Source: Ostreococcus mediterraneus (Eukaryota > Chlorophyta > Mamiellophyceae > Mamiellales > Bathycoccaceae). Taken from it: a stretch of DNA of 64,000 bases. Below, piece by piece: positions 18,701-26,903 of the stretch (position 1 is its first letter; every line of letters begins with the position of its first letter). The notes below the pieces were generated by a model. It saw only the letters and a program-made list of their open reading frames with translations, did not search any database and was not told the DNA's origin. A program made the translations under genes and the position numbers. The stretch lies in contig WMKK01000004.1 in assembly GCA_012295225.1 (NCBI GenBank), positions 508,113-572,112 on the forward strand, given 5' to 3'.

Positions 18701-19481
18701 CGATAAGGAAATTGCTAAGCGTGCATCGCACAACTTGTCCAAGGATGAGCTCGCCACGGCGCAAGAACGCGGGAACATTTTGGACATTGTTGGCCGTCAG
18801 CAACGCGGTAAGCACTTATTCTACGAAGTTCGTCGATCTGGACGCGATGAAAGCGACACTGATTGGGAAATGATGAGCGCGCTCGAGCGCAAGGATCCGT
18901 ACGTCATGAAGATGGTGCGCAACTTTGATGAAAAGCTCAAATCTATGCAATCCGGAATGGACCTTCGTCCGTTGACCAAGGAGGAAGTGCGTATGCACCT
19001 CGAAAACTTTGGCATCGATCAGGACTTGGCCATGGGTAAAATTAAGCGCATGTCTGGTGGTCAAAAGTCTCGTCTTGTGCTCGCGGCGGCGATGTGGACG
19101 AACCCACACATCATCGCCCTCGACGAGCCAACAAACTATTTGGACAACGATACGTTAGCTGCGCTTACAAAGGCGCTCGTTGACTTCAAGGGTGGTGTGT
19201 TGACGATTTCTCACAACGAGCCTTTCGTGCACGCGGTGTGCGATGAGTTGTGGAGAGTGGGCGATGGTGTGGTTGTCACCGAGCCCGTTCCGGGCAAGGC
19301 GCCAAAAAAACTCTCTGTCGCTGAGAAGCGCGCGTTGAAACTCGGCATTGACGCTGATGAGTCGTCAATGAAGGAAGCGCAAAATAACACCAAGCTCACC
19401 GCTGCGGAAAAGAAAAAGAAGGCTGCAGCTGAAAAGAGCGCAAAGGGCCCCGTTAAAGATTTGTACGGACGAGGGAAATAA
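15771..19481 (+). CDS. Translation elongation factor 3-type ABCF ATPase (eEF3)
   Basis: This 1236-residue protein has the eEF3 layout. A HEAT-repeat region (about 60-500) precedes a four-helix bundle and two ABC domains. ABC1 has Walker A G-Q-N-G-T-G-K-T-T (about 637), signature L-S-G-G-W and L-L-L-D-E-P-T-N-H-L-D. ABC2 has G-L-N-G-A-G-K-T-T (about 913), M-S-G-G-Q and A-L-D-E-P-T-N-Y-L-D. The stretch of about 100 residues between Walker A and signature in ABC2 is the chromodomain-like insert specific to eEF3. A Lys-rich tail follows. eEF3 releases E-site tRNA during elongation, is essential in fungi, and is scattered among algae and other protists. There are no introns. Confidence 0.93.
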   Translation: MSITLERRGRIPSVHSMSNMSEISCASIETADERSAEEVAEAKEALLASDRGEFVDAVRSGKLISSKCAIGLGDVSEDIRDAALSVGRAALSEVSDKDVGRACVEALSTYLTGQGACEPTSHSEDHTHGGILAFYGHAAQLFEDDEGKVRAMTNMVAALKNVRDAGAFIGARALGNLAMDSKDAAIAMVGDLQTKALTFDDPRERRAAAAGIAGICKGVGITALAHLRIVDGIKRAIADKKDHDARAGALAMYAHMCRTAGRGFEPYAVGLAPEVFALMGDRDADVRESAHLAQASVVKALPLTAMKLLSPAILAGMQHKDWQCKLGSLHIIGDLANRVPQSFMRTVPDLFPAFLECLFDTHPKVSALSAEILPSICACVKNAEILGMLNLIMSAINEPQSKTEDCLDKLMETTFVNSMDAPSLAVILPVILRGLRERTKELKQKAAVTCGNICALVDDTRDLMPFIPSLLPELEKAEEHSHPDLREAATRAKESLMKGIDANSEERKCASEMVNQAIQAAGIAVDSETQTYAAALGGWVMESAPMRIPPSILANDIKRELTPVLESALGDDLEAIEKAANASVLTYKNLDESALLDDSTKDYIVDLQGIILAFAGRVLLQRTNFTLERGHTYGIVGQNGTGKTTLLNRIAAKDIAGFPEDVSVYYIRHEITSEKEETIVDFMVQMVPEGVSRETVINTLMQVGFDDEKMKATIQSLSGGWRMKLAIARAMLWNAEVLLLDEPTNHLDTSAIAWLVEYLKSLTNTTICLVSHDYDFLSEVLSDVIHLSEKTLTYYPMGFRDFQALKPEIVAALPSNDNAISKQANISDEAPAKDSATKKDSGFAIDQIGENQPEHIKPIRFPEPGDLEGVKSRAKVVMYMKDVTFGYPGTSKKILNGATVKITQNSRAALVGLNGAGKTTLMKLLIGELDPEDGIGEVWRHHNLRLSYVAQHSMHHLEESVENTPLEYLQNRFYNGRDKEIAKRASHNLSKDELATAQERGNILDIVGRQQRGKHLFYEVRRSGRDESDTDWEMMSALERKDPYVMKMVRNFDEKLKSMQSGMDLRPLTKEEVRMHLENFGIDQDLAMGKIKRMSGGQKSRLVLAAAMWTNPHIIALDEPTNYLDNDTLAALTKALVDFKGGVLTISHNEPFVHAVCDELWRVGDGVVVTEPVPGKAPKKLSVAEKRALKLGIDADESSMKEAQNNTKLTAAEKKKKAAAEKSAKGPVKDLYGRGK

Positions 19482-19581
19482 AAACAAAGCGAAGACGACA
19501 ACGACGACGCAAAACTTTTTCACATTGATTGAGTTGATAACTTTCTAGAATGCAATTGCACATAACAACGCTAATGTCTAA

Positions 19582-21444
19582 TTAAACTTTACCAGCCGCA
19601 ACCGTATCTTCGACAAACTTTAAGATATCATCTGCCGTGATGTTGTCTTGAATACTCTTCCACGTCTTGCGATACACCGTGATGAAGTTTGGCGTATCTT
19701 TATCCGCTCTTGTACGCATGAAAACCCACTTTTTCTCGTTCCAGTCCCACGAGCACTCGACTATTTTACCATCTAAACTTTCGAGCGGCTCACTCCGAGT
19801 CACGAAATCGTCCTCGAGGCGCACGTATTGCCCACCCTTATCGCCGACGAACAACAATCCGCTCCCTCGAGCGACTCTTAACAGAAAATCTACCGAGTTT
19901 AACTCTGGGAATTTCCACTTTAAAAGGGACTCGTACGTCTGAGGCACGTACGGCGCGTTCGAGGGCTGGAAGATCAATCCATCGCTCTCGTGACTCAACG
20001 CAGGGATGAACTTTTCTATAATCGAGCGCGCGAATTGAAGAGGATGGAATTCCTTTGTACGTACGGAAAACGGCTCTTTGTTCGCTGCGTATGCGCCACT
20101 TGGACCGGTTTGCGCTAAAAATGCTTTGCGCGGTTCGACAACGAACTCGCGCACGATGTTTAGCCGCTCTAAAAATGGTCTTTGGGACACTCGCTCGCCG
20201 TTCACAGCCATTAAATCATATGCCAAGAACCGACGCATTTGTTTCTGCGTCTTTGGGTCCGTGTCCACGACCATTTCGCCATCCATCAATGTCCCGTGAT
20301 GAACAGCGGTGCCAAATTTCTTGTGCGGAAGTGGAAACCGCATCTGTACGCGCCTCACGGTAAACTTTCTATCAATCAAGTACACACCGTCACGCATGAG
20401 TAACACCATGTATCGCGTCCCATCCGCCTTCCAAGTCACGCTATACGGTTCGCGCTTAAGCAGCGACATATTATCTCGACTTAAACTCACAGGTTGTGAC
20501 CCTGGGAAACTCAAACGAGCGTCTGCATCATCCGGAAAGCACGCCCATACACACAGTTTTTGCACCTCGTACGTTTGCTCCTCGAACACATCCTCTCCTA
20601 AAACGTCCTCGTGATGCATTGGTCCAGCCGTGCCATCAGACACCGCAGCCTCTAGCGCGCGCTGAGACGTGCGACGTGTTCCTGGAATCGGCGCGCGGCT
20701 GTGCGCCAAGGTCTTTTTATACGACATGTTCACCCTCGGATCGAACAAATCACCCTCTGGCACCTTGTCATCCGCCAAAGGTGGCGCATCCGATAACGTA
20801 TCACTCTTCCAGCTCGGAACCCCGGGATCCTTTGTCGTACTAAATCTACGCTCGAGGTAGTAATCAAACAAACTCTTCAAGTAATCCGCCTTGTAAATCC
20901 CAGGCGGTCGCGCCGTGGCGAATTCGCTCACCCACTTATTCAACTCTGGCCACCCGTGCGCGCGTTGACAATAATGCACCAACATCGCCCCGGTGCGATT
21001 GAACCCGTGCGTGCAGTGCACTAATATAGCCGGTCTAAATCCCGCGCGCGCACGTTCGGCCCATCGCCCATCGCTCGCAATCTCTGCTAAACATCGCTGC
21101 GCGACGTATACAAACTCACTCACCTCTCTCGCCTCTGGCGCGCCCTCCCGTCCAGCGCACCGAATCTTCACCACGCGCACGCCCGCGCGTTCAAACTCCG
21201 CAGGATCATAATACCGCGATGTATTCGTCAAATCAATCACACACGCCACGATGCGACCTTTACTTTCCGCGAGCGCGAGCGCATCCATCGGTCCGTACCG
21301 ATCCTCATCCTTCACATTGGCGTAGAAACTCTCGCGCAGCGGCGCCTTGGACGCCAAGAACACCCCAGCGAAAACATCCGACATGTTCGGGCACGTCAAC
21401 CATCCCTCGGGAACGTCCCACGCGCCGCGAACCGCATCAGTCAT
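19582..21444 (-). CDS. Bifunctional mRNA capping enzyme (triphosphatase-guanylyltransferase)
   Basis: The product has 620 residues from the ATG at 21444 (another at 21486 is in frame). The N-terminal domain is a cysteine-phosphatase-type RNA triphosphatase with V-H-C-T-H-G-F-N-R-T-G, catalytic Cys144. The C-terminal domain is a guanylyltransferase with W-K-A-D-G-T-R-Y, the GMP-accepting Lys339. It also has D-G-E-M-V, S-D-G-L-I-F and L-K-W-K-F-P motifs and an OB-fold end. This fused arrangement is that of animals and plants rather than fungi. It acts in the nucleus on nascent RNA polymerase II transcripts. It converges with the eEF3 gene. Confidence 0.93.
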   Translation of the reverse strand: MTDAVRGAWDVPEGWLTCPNMSDVFAGVFLASKAPLRESFYANVKDEDRYGPMDALALAESKGRIVACVIDLTNTSRYYDPAEFERAGVRVVKIRCAGREGAPEAREVSEFVYVAQRCLAEIASDGRWAERARAGFRPAILVHCTHGFNRTGAMLVHYCQRAHGWPELNKWVSEFATARPPGIYKADYLKSLFDYYLERRFSTTKDPGVPSWKSDTLSDAPPLADDKVPEGDLFDPRVNMSYKKTLAHSRAPIPGTRRTSQRALEAAVSDGTAGPMHHEDVLGEDVFEEQTYEVQKLCVWACFPDDADARLSFPGSQPVSLSRDNMSLLKREPYSVTWKADGTRYMVLLMRDGVYLIDRKFTVRRVQMRFPLPHKKFGTAVHHGTLMDGEMVVDTDPKTQKQMRRFLAYDLMAVNGERVSQRPFLERLNIVREFVVEPRKAFLAQTGPSGAYAANKEPFSVRTKEFHPLQFARSIIEKFIPALSHESDGLIFQPSNAPYVPQTYESLLKWKFPELNSVDFLLRVARGSGLLFVGDKGGQYVRLEDDFVTRSEPLESLDGKIVECSWDWNEKKWVFMRTRADKDTPNFITVYRKTWKSIQDNITADDILKFVEDTVAAGKV

Positions 21445-22000
21445 ATTTCCGAGCGGTTTGGAGCGGTGTGTAGTCTCCAGAATCAATTCCTACGCAATGC
21501 CGCGCCCGCGACGCGATGAACGCACAACGACTCGCGCGCGAACGCCTCAGCGCACTCCTATCGATCGTCTCGGCGCCGTGCGAGCGCGAAACACGCCAGT
21601 GGAGACGGCGAGGTCCAAAAAGTGCAGCAATGACGTCGATCGTGAACGCGAGTGCCGCGGCAGTCACCGACGCCTCACGCGGTTCACCCCGCGTCGACTC
21701 GAATCGCGCGTGCCAAGCGCGTAGAGCGTGCGCGTGTTGAGTCGTTTTAACCCGCGACGCGGGCGAACGCGGCGCACCGGTGGCGCAGCGCGCGGAGAAC
21801 AGGCACCGCCGCCGGTGGATTGCTCGGTGCGCAAATCTTTCATTCGCATTCGCGCGCGTTGACGGCGCACGACGCACGCGTCAGGCGCACAGCGGTGGAC
21901 TTCGGCGCACGGGCGCGTGAAAGTTCCACGTCCCGCGCATCGAACGACGCGACGGGGCGGGACGCGACGGGAGAGAGGCTCGTAGAGCAACTGGTCAACC
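21445..22000. promoter_or_regulatory. Divergent promoter region, capping enzyme and QTRT2
   Basis: This is 556 bases between two divergent start codons. The sequence is GC-rich throughout, with many CGCG-type dinucleotide runs. No TATA-like element, repeat or convincing coding frame was seen. Confidence 0.45.
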
Positions 22001-23425
22001 ATGAAGTTTCAGTTTACCGTCAACTTTAAAGACCGCCGCACGAACGCGCGCCTAGGCGAGGTCTTGTGCGGGGCCGATGAAGTCGATGGCGACGTATCGA
22101 CGTTACCCACGCCCGCGGTGCTCGTGCCGACGAGCAAGGGAGAACACGCGGTGCTGACGCTCGACTTGCTTGCGAACGTGGAGAAGCGTTTATTGAGCGT
22201 GTTGTTTTATAAACGCGGGGAAAAATTAACGATAGATGAGACCACGAGGTTATTTGGTACGGTTGTCATAGGTGGGCATTTTGTCGAGAAGAGTGGGCGT
22301 GGGTTGAAGCGCATCAGAGACGAGGAGGACGGGGCGAAAGATAAGGCTGGAGAAGACGCGGAGGAGGAGCGCGCGCGCGCGGCGCACGCACATGCGGAGA
22401 AAGGTCCGCCGTCTCAGCGATTAACCGTGGGTCACTATCGCGATTCGATGTATTTTGGACTAAACTCGCAATCCCGCGCGGCAACGGGGATTGTGTGCGA
22501 CACACCTTTTGGACAAAAGTCCATGACGCCAGAGGAGTACTCGCGCATTTGGAGTGGCGACGCGCACGTCGCCATCGCGCTTGCCGACGAACACGTCGGT
22601 TGGGAGAGCATGAAGAAGAGTAAAACGGCCGCCATTCGTACCTGTGAATGGCTTGACGTGTGTGTTCGCGAAAGCAAGGCGAATGATATTCCTTTATGGG
22701 GCGTCGTGCTCGGTGGAGAGTTTAAGGATGTGCGCGCCGAGTGCTCAAAAAAGGTAGCCGAGCGCGACGAAGACTTGGCTGGGTACGTCCTGGGCGGGTT
22801 CTACGCAGGCGAAACCCCGAGCAAGCGAAGCGAGCTCATTGAATGCGTCATCGAGCACTTACCCGCGCAAAAACCGCGGTACTTGCCCGGGGTCACCACA
22901 CTCGAAGACATCATCGACAACATCGAACGCGGCGTCGACGTCTTTGACGCCACGTGGGCGAGCGAAACCGCCTCACGGGGTCGGGCGTTCGTGTTCCCAA
23001 TTCGCTCCGAAGACGTCTTAGATTGGGACGAAGAGACCGACGAGTGGAATCAACCATGTGCTACGACTGGCGCTGATGCGTACAGCATTAACATCTGGTC
23101 CACGGCGTACAAGCGTGATTTTTCACCTTTCATCGACAAGACGACGCGCGGCGATGTCTGCGCCTGCCCTGCGTGCACCGAACACACCCGCGCATACGTC
23201 CACCACTTACTCCAAGCGCACGAAATGACGTCACAGGTGTTATTAGAGGCACACAACTTGTACCATCTCGTGAGTTTCTTCGCCGAAGCGCGGAGAGCGT
23301 TGCGAGACGGGACGTGGGCGCGCTTTGCGACGTTTCATCGTCGCTACGCCGCGTCTTCGCGATTCGTCAAAACCGCAGCGACGCCCGCAACATCGGCAAA
23401 AAATAATCAAGCATTGGAGAAATAG
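22001..23425 (+). CDS. QTRT2: Queuine tRNA-ribosyltransferase accessory subunit 2
   Basis: This 474-residue protein resembles the TGT family over its whole length. Near the C-terminus it keeps the zinc site C-A-C-P-A-C (C387, C389, C392) followed by a downstream His in H-H-L-L-Q-A-H. It lacks a clear catalytic aspartate motif of QTRT1, and the N-terminal T-P-A-V-L-V-P-T-S-K-G is typical of the accessory subunit. The heterodimer exchanges guanine for salvaged queuine at the wobble position of GUN tRNAs. In animals it sits at the mitochondrial outer membrane. A charged insert (about 105-132, rich in E, D and K) is not part of the core fold. Confidence 0.85.
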   Translation: MKFQFTVNFKDRRTNARLGEVLCGADEVDGDVSTLPTPAVLVPTSKGEHAVLTLDLLANVEKRLLSVLFYKRGEKLTIDETTRLFGTVVIGGHFVEKSGRGLKRIRDEEDGAKDKAGEDAEEERARAAHAHAEKGPPSQRLTVGHYRDSMYFGLNSQSRAATGIVCDTPFGQKSMTPEEYSRIWSGDAHVAIALADEHVGWESMKKSKTAAIRTCEWLDVCVRESKANDIPLWGVVLGGEFKDVRAECSKKVAERDEDLAGYVLGGFYAGETPSKRSELIECVIEHLPAQKPRYLPGVTTLEDIIDNIERGVDVFDATWASETASRGRAFVFPIRSEDVLDWDEETDEWNQPCATTGADAYSINIWSTAYKRDFSPFIDKTTRGDVCACPACTEHTRAYVHHLLQAHEMTSQVLLEAHNLYHLVSFFAEARRALRDGTWARFATFHRRYAASSRFVKTAATPATSAKNNQALEK

Positions 23426-23533
23426 CTAGAATGATACAGTATCGAACAACAACAGACAGCATAGTAGACATGAACGAGAACTCCGCGAGCGACATCAACC
23501 TCACTGTTCGCCTCGCGAAGAGTCACACAAAGA

Positions 23534-25687
23534 ATGTCAGCCGTCCCTACGCGCGCGCTTCCCGTCCCGCATCGACGTCACGGCAAAGCGCAACACATAT
23601 GTCACTCGTCATCGTCGTCGTCGTGCCCTAAGATTCTCGGCATCGGCTCTGTCGGCGTAGACTTTCTCGCGCAGCTCGACGCGCGCGAGCTCCCGCGTCC
23701 AGACGCCAAGGTTCGCGCCACGCGCGCGGAAATCACCACCGGTGGAAACGTCGCCAACGGTTTAACCGCCGCCGCGCGACTCGGCAATCGTCAGTGCGCG
23801 CTGGTGAGCGCTGTAGGCGACGATGCGAACGGCGCGGTTGTGCTCGAAAGCCTCGCAAAGGATGCCGTCGACGCGTCTCTGACGCTGGTCCGCGGGACGC
23901 GCACGCCGTTTACGTACATTATGATCGCCGCGAGCGGCGAGAATGACGGCGACATGACGCGGACGTGCGTGCACACGCCAGGGGATGGAGGTTTAATGGC
24001 GACGGATGTCACCCCCGAGCGTCTCGACGCGGCGTTTTCAAATGTAAACAAGCCGGCGGTGGCGTACTTTGACGGTCGGCTCGCCGAAGCGGCGTTAGTG
24101 TACGCCCGCGAAGCGCGTCGACTCGGTGGGGTTAGAATCTTAGTTGAAGCCGAACGGTTGAGAGAAAATTTACCAGAGTTGCTAAGCGAGGCGGATCTCG
24201 TGGTGACGTCAAAATCGTACCCAAACGACGCGTATCCCAAAGCGAAGACGCTCGGCGACGCCGTGACGCGCATGTTTATGGATTTGCCTCGAGCGGAAAT
24301 TATGGTCACCACGCTTGGGGCACGTGGAGCGATTGGTTTAGTGCGAATTGAAGATGATGGAGAGATGGGACGCGGCAAATTTTTGGATGACGTCGTGCGT
24401 CAGCTTGAAGCACAGGCGGGCGAAGATGCGCTGAGCGACGAAGACGTTCGGGACGGTCTTCCACGTGAGCCCGTGGAAAGCGGTGTGATTGACATACGCC
24501 ATTCGTCGTCGTCGTCGTCGTCATTCAAGGCGAATGTGATTTTTGCCCCGGCGAAGACATTGGCCAAAGGCGAGCTCGTTGATCCCACCGGCGCCGGCGA
24601 CGCGTTCATCGGCGCCCTCGCGCACGCGTACGCGGACGAAGAGTCATTCAACCTTCCGAGTGCTATGCGCCTTGCGTCCTACGTGGCGGCGATGAAATGT
24701 AAAGCCATCGGCGCGCGCGCAGGGTTGCCTCGAGCTGCGGACGTGCCCACGCGCCTGATGGTACGAACGCCGCGCCGAGCGGCCATGTTTTCCGCGCTCA
24801 TGGCTGCATTCAGCGTCCCCTTCGGTGGCATCTTCTCACCATCTCGCCCAGCGCAAGCGGTGGAATCGCAAGATGAGGATATCAAGGCACTCATGGAGAT
24901 ATTCAATCGAGCCATGCGCGCGCCGACGTACGAAGAAGCTGACGCGGCGTGGTCCGAAGCCATTACGTTGGCGCCGAACAATTCCTCCGCCTGGTCTAAT
25001 CGAGGCACGCTTCGCTTACAGTACTCCGAATGGGCCAGTGCGGTGGATGATTTACAGCGCGCGGTAGATTTAGATGGTGACACGCCTGATCCATTGGCGT
25101 TGAATAATTTAGGAAACGCCAAAGGCGCATTGAACCGTTGGGACGAAGCGATGGCTGACTTTCTCGAAGCGTCCAGAGTCGAGGACATGCGCGCCATCGC
25201 GCAGGCAAACTACGCGTTGGCCGCATTCCAAACCGGCAGAGTCGATTTAGCGATCGCCACGGCGAAGAAATTACTTCGCAAAGACCCGGAATACTTGGAC
25301 ATGCGCGCTTTATTGAGCGCGATGTACTGGAGCGAAGGAATTGTTGATTTGGCGGAGAGCGAATGGACGTACTTATGTAAATCCGGGCGAGGCTTTGGCG
25401 CAAAGAGGTCGGCCGAAGACGTACGCGGTGATGATCCCACGAGTGACTTGCGATACGCATCTACGCTGTTGTCGCAGCAATTCGCGCAGCAATTCGCCGA
25501 ACTCACGGGCGGGGTGAAAGAAGCCGGGTTGGACACTCCGTGTCGCTTGTACAAAACCACCGACACCGTCGCCAATCGATGGCCTCCGCGCGCCACCGCC
25601 GCTTTAGATGCATTTCTACGCGTTCGCAATTACGGCGAAGCGCTGGATTACGACGGAAGCGTGAAACGATTTGATTTTAACTTTTAG
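23534..25687 (+). CDS. Fusion: PfkB-family sugar kinase + thylakoid-targeted TPR protein
   Basis: One uninterrupted frame gives 717 residues. Residues 32-408 are a complete PfkB/ribokinase-type kinase, with I-L-G-I-G-S-V-G-V-D-F at the start, T-G-G-N-V-A-N-G and the catalytic P-T-G-A-G-D-A-F (351-358). At residue 409 a Met opens a segment that looks like a fresh lumen-targeting signal: T-P-R-R, a hydrophobic stretch (about 416-433) and R-P-A-Q-A before V-E-S. TPR repeats follow (about 450-590), then a C-terminal domain with R-W-P-P-R-A. The second part matches plant plastid TPR proteins. Whether the cell makes one polypeptide or starts the second at the ATG at 24758 is open. Confidence 0.8.
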   Translation: MSAVPTRALPVPHRRHGKAQHICHSSSSSSCPKILGIGSVGVDFLAQLDARELPRPDAKVRATRAEITTGGNVANGLTAAARLGNRQCALVSAVGDDANGAVVLESLAKDAVDASLTLVRGTRTPFTYIMIAASGENDGDMTRTCVHTPGDGGLMATDVTPERLDAAFSNVNKPAVAYFDGRLAEAALVYAREARRLGGVRILVEAERLRENLPELLSEADLVVTSKSYPNDAYPKAKTLGDAVTRMFMDLPRAEIMVTTLGARGAIGLVRIEDDGEMGRGKFLDDVVRQLEAQAGEDALSDEDVRDGLPREPVESGVIDIRHSSSSSSSFKANVIFAPAKTLAKGELVDPTGAGDAFIGALAHAYADEESFNLPSAMRLASYVAAMKCKAIGARAGLPRAADVPTRLMVRTPRRAAMFSALMAAFSVPFGGIFSPSRPAQAVESQDEDIKALMEIFNRAMRAPTYEEADAAWSEAITLAPNNSSAWSNRGTLRLQYSEWASAVDDLQRAVDLDGDTPDPLALNNLGNAKGALNRWDEAMADFLEASRVEDMRAIAQANYALAAFQTGRVDLAIATAKKLLRKDPEYLDMRALLSAMYWSEGIVDLAESEWTYLCKSGRGFGAKRSAEDVRGDDPTSDLRYASTLLSQQFAQQFAELTGGVKEAGLDTPCRLYKTTDTVANRWPPRATAALDAFLRVRNYGEALDYDGSVKRFDFNF

Positions 25688-25777
25688 AGTATTTATTCAT
25701 TTCATGTTTCCAAGTGTTGATAGTCTCTCGTAGCCGACGTCTCAGTTGCCTCACTTTGCGGCGGCGAGTATTTATTC

Positions 25778-26170
25778 ATGTTTCCATCCACCGCGCGGCG
25801 GCTGCCTGCGCGCGCGTTGGCACGCATCACGCGCAGTGCATTCGCAAGCTCGAGTGACGCCGCGTCGCCACCGTCGTCGACGTCGACGTCAGCAAAACCA
25901 AAGCGCGACTTGACCAACCCAGTGGTGCGCGAGAGCATACGTCGCAAGAAAGTCGCGAAAGGCATCATCGACGCGCGCGCGCCGGTGCCAGAGTTATGCG
26001 ATACGTGTGCGCGACGATTTTGTCGATGCGAAAACGCGGTTAAACCTCCGAATGAGGCGCCGAGGAAGCCTTTGGAGAGCGACTGTTGTCACAGCGACCC
26101 GCGGTGCAAGTTTTGCGTCTTCGTAGTGTACGACGAGTTACTCGACGAGTACGAACGCTCGCGCGCATAG
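25778..26170 (+). CDS. OXLD1-like (oxidoreductase-like domain) mitochondrial protein
   Basis: This 130-residue protein has a Ser/Arg/Ala-rich N-terminus without acidic residues (about 25 residues), fitting mitochondrial import. The C-terminal part contains P-R-K-P-L-E-S-D-C-C, then C-K-F-C-V-F-V-V-Y-D-E-L-L-D-E-Y. This is the Cys-rich signature of the oxidoreductase-like N-terminal domain, also seen in human OXLD1. An extra C-D-T-C-A-R-R-F-C-R-C block just before it could add a metal site. The function of the family is not established. Confidence 0.7.
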   Translation: MFPSTARRLPARALARITRSAFASSSDAASPPSSTSTSAKPKRDLTNPVVRESIRRKKVAKGIIDARAPVPELCDTCARRFCRCENAVKPPNEAPRKPLESDCCHSDPRCKFCVFVVYDELLDEYERSRA

Positions 26171-26281
26171 GAACGGCACGCGCGCGTACCATGCATTAGG
26201 CAATAGAAATCTAGCTAGCTATGTGTAGAATTACAACGGTGACGACGATAGAATATTCGACCACGCGCGCGAGAACCAGAG

Positions 26282-26782
26282 CTACGCGCTCAACACGGTG
26301 GCGTCTTCGCCCACACCGAGCGGTGACAATCGCACACCTATGCGCAGCGAACATCCACCACACTCTAAAACACACTCGTCATGCGTGCGACGAAGCGATT
26401 GGAGCTCGCCGACTGGGATTTCATAGGCGTCCCCGCAACGACACTCGCGTCGGTACGCGTCCACGCCTCCTAACCCAGCGTTAACGGCGTCCACACCGCT
26501 CACACCCGCCACCGCGCCTAACGTAATGGTTTCTATCGTCATTTCTTCCACGTCGATGACGTCTGCGAGCGGGCGATCGCGGCGCGAGGCCAGTGAGGCG
26601 TCGTAGGCTTTTCTGCTCGCGGCGTCGCGAAGACACGTGTACGCGCGCGCGAGCTCAAGAAACGCGCGCGAATCCCCGGCGGCGCGGTCAGGATGGGTTT
26701 CTAACGCTCGACGTTTATATGCTTCGCGCACGGCGGAGGTGTCGGCATCGGCGGTGATGCCCAAGGTGTCGTAGTGCGTCAT
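26282..26782 (-). CDS. DPH4: DPH4/DNAJC24-type J-protein with CSL zinc finger
   Basis: This 166-residue protein begins with a J domain (H-Y-D-T-L-G-I, then the H-P-D motif at about 30-32, and A-Y-T-C-L-R-D). The C-terminal CSL-type zinc site is C-R-C-G-D-A-Y and C-G-G-C-S-L-R-I. DPH4 (also called Jjj3) supports the Fe-S-dependent first step of diphthamide synthesis on eEF2. A glycine/valine-rich linker separates the two parts. The start codon is immediately followed by the J domain, so no targeting signal is present and a cytosolic location is expected. Confidence 0.9.
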   Translation of the reverse strand: MTHYDTLGITADADTSAVREAYKRRALETHPDRAAGDSRAFLELARAYTCLRDAASRKAYDASLASRRDRPLADVIDVEEMTIETITLGAVAGVSGVDAVNAGLGGVDAYRRECRCGDAYEIPVGELQSLRRTHDECVLECGGCSLRIGVRLSPLGVGEDATVLSA

Positions 26783-26903
26783 GATGTGTGGAGGTGCCGT
26801 CGCGCCCGTGTGCCGGGACGCTTCAGAGACGCGGCTAACGCTAACACTAAAACTAAGCTAGTACTCCTACTCCAAGAACGCACGACACGAATGCCGTGGT
26901 GTC

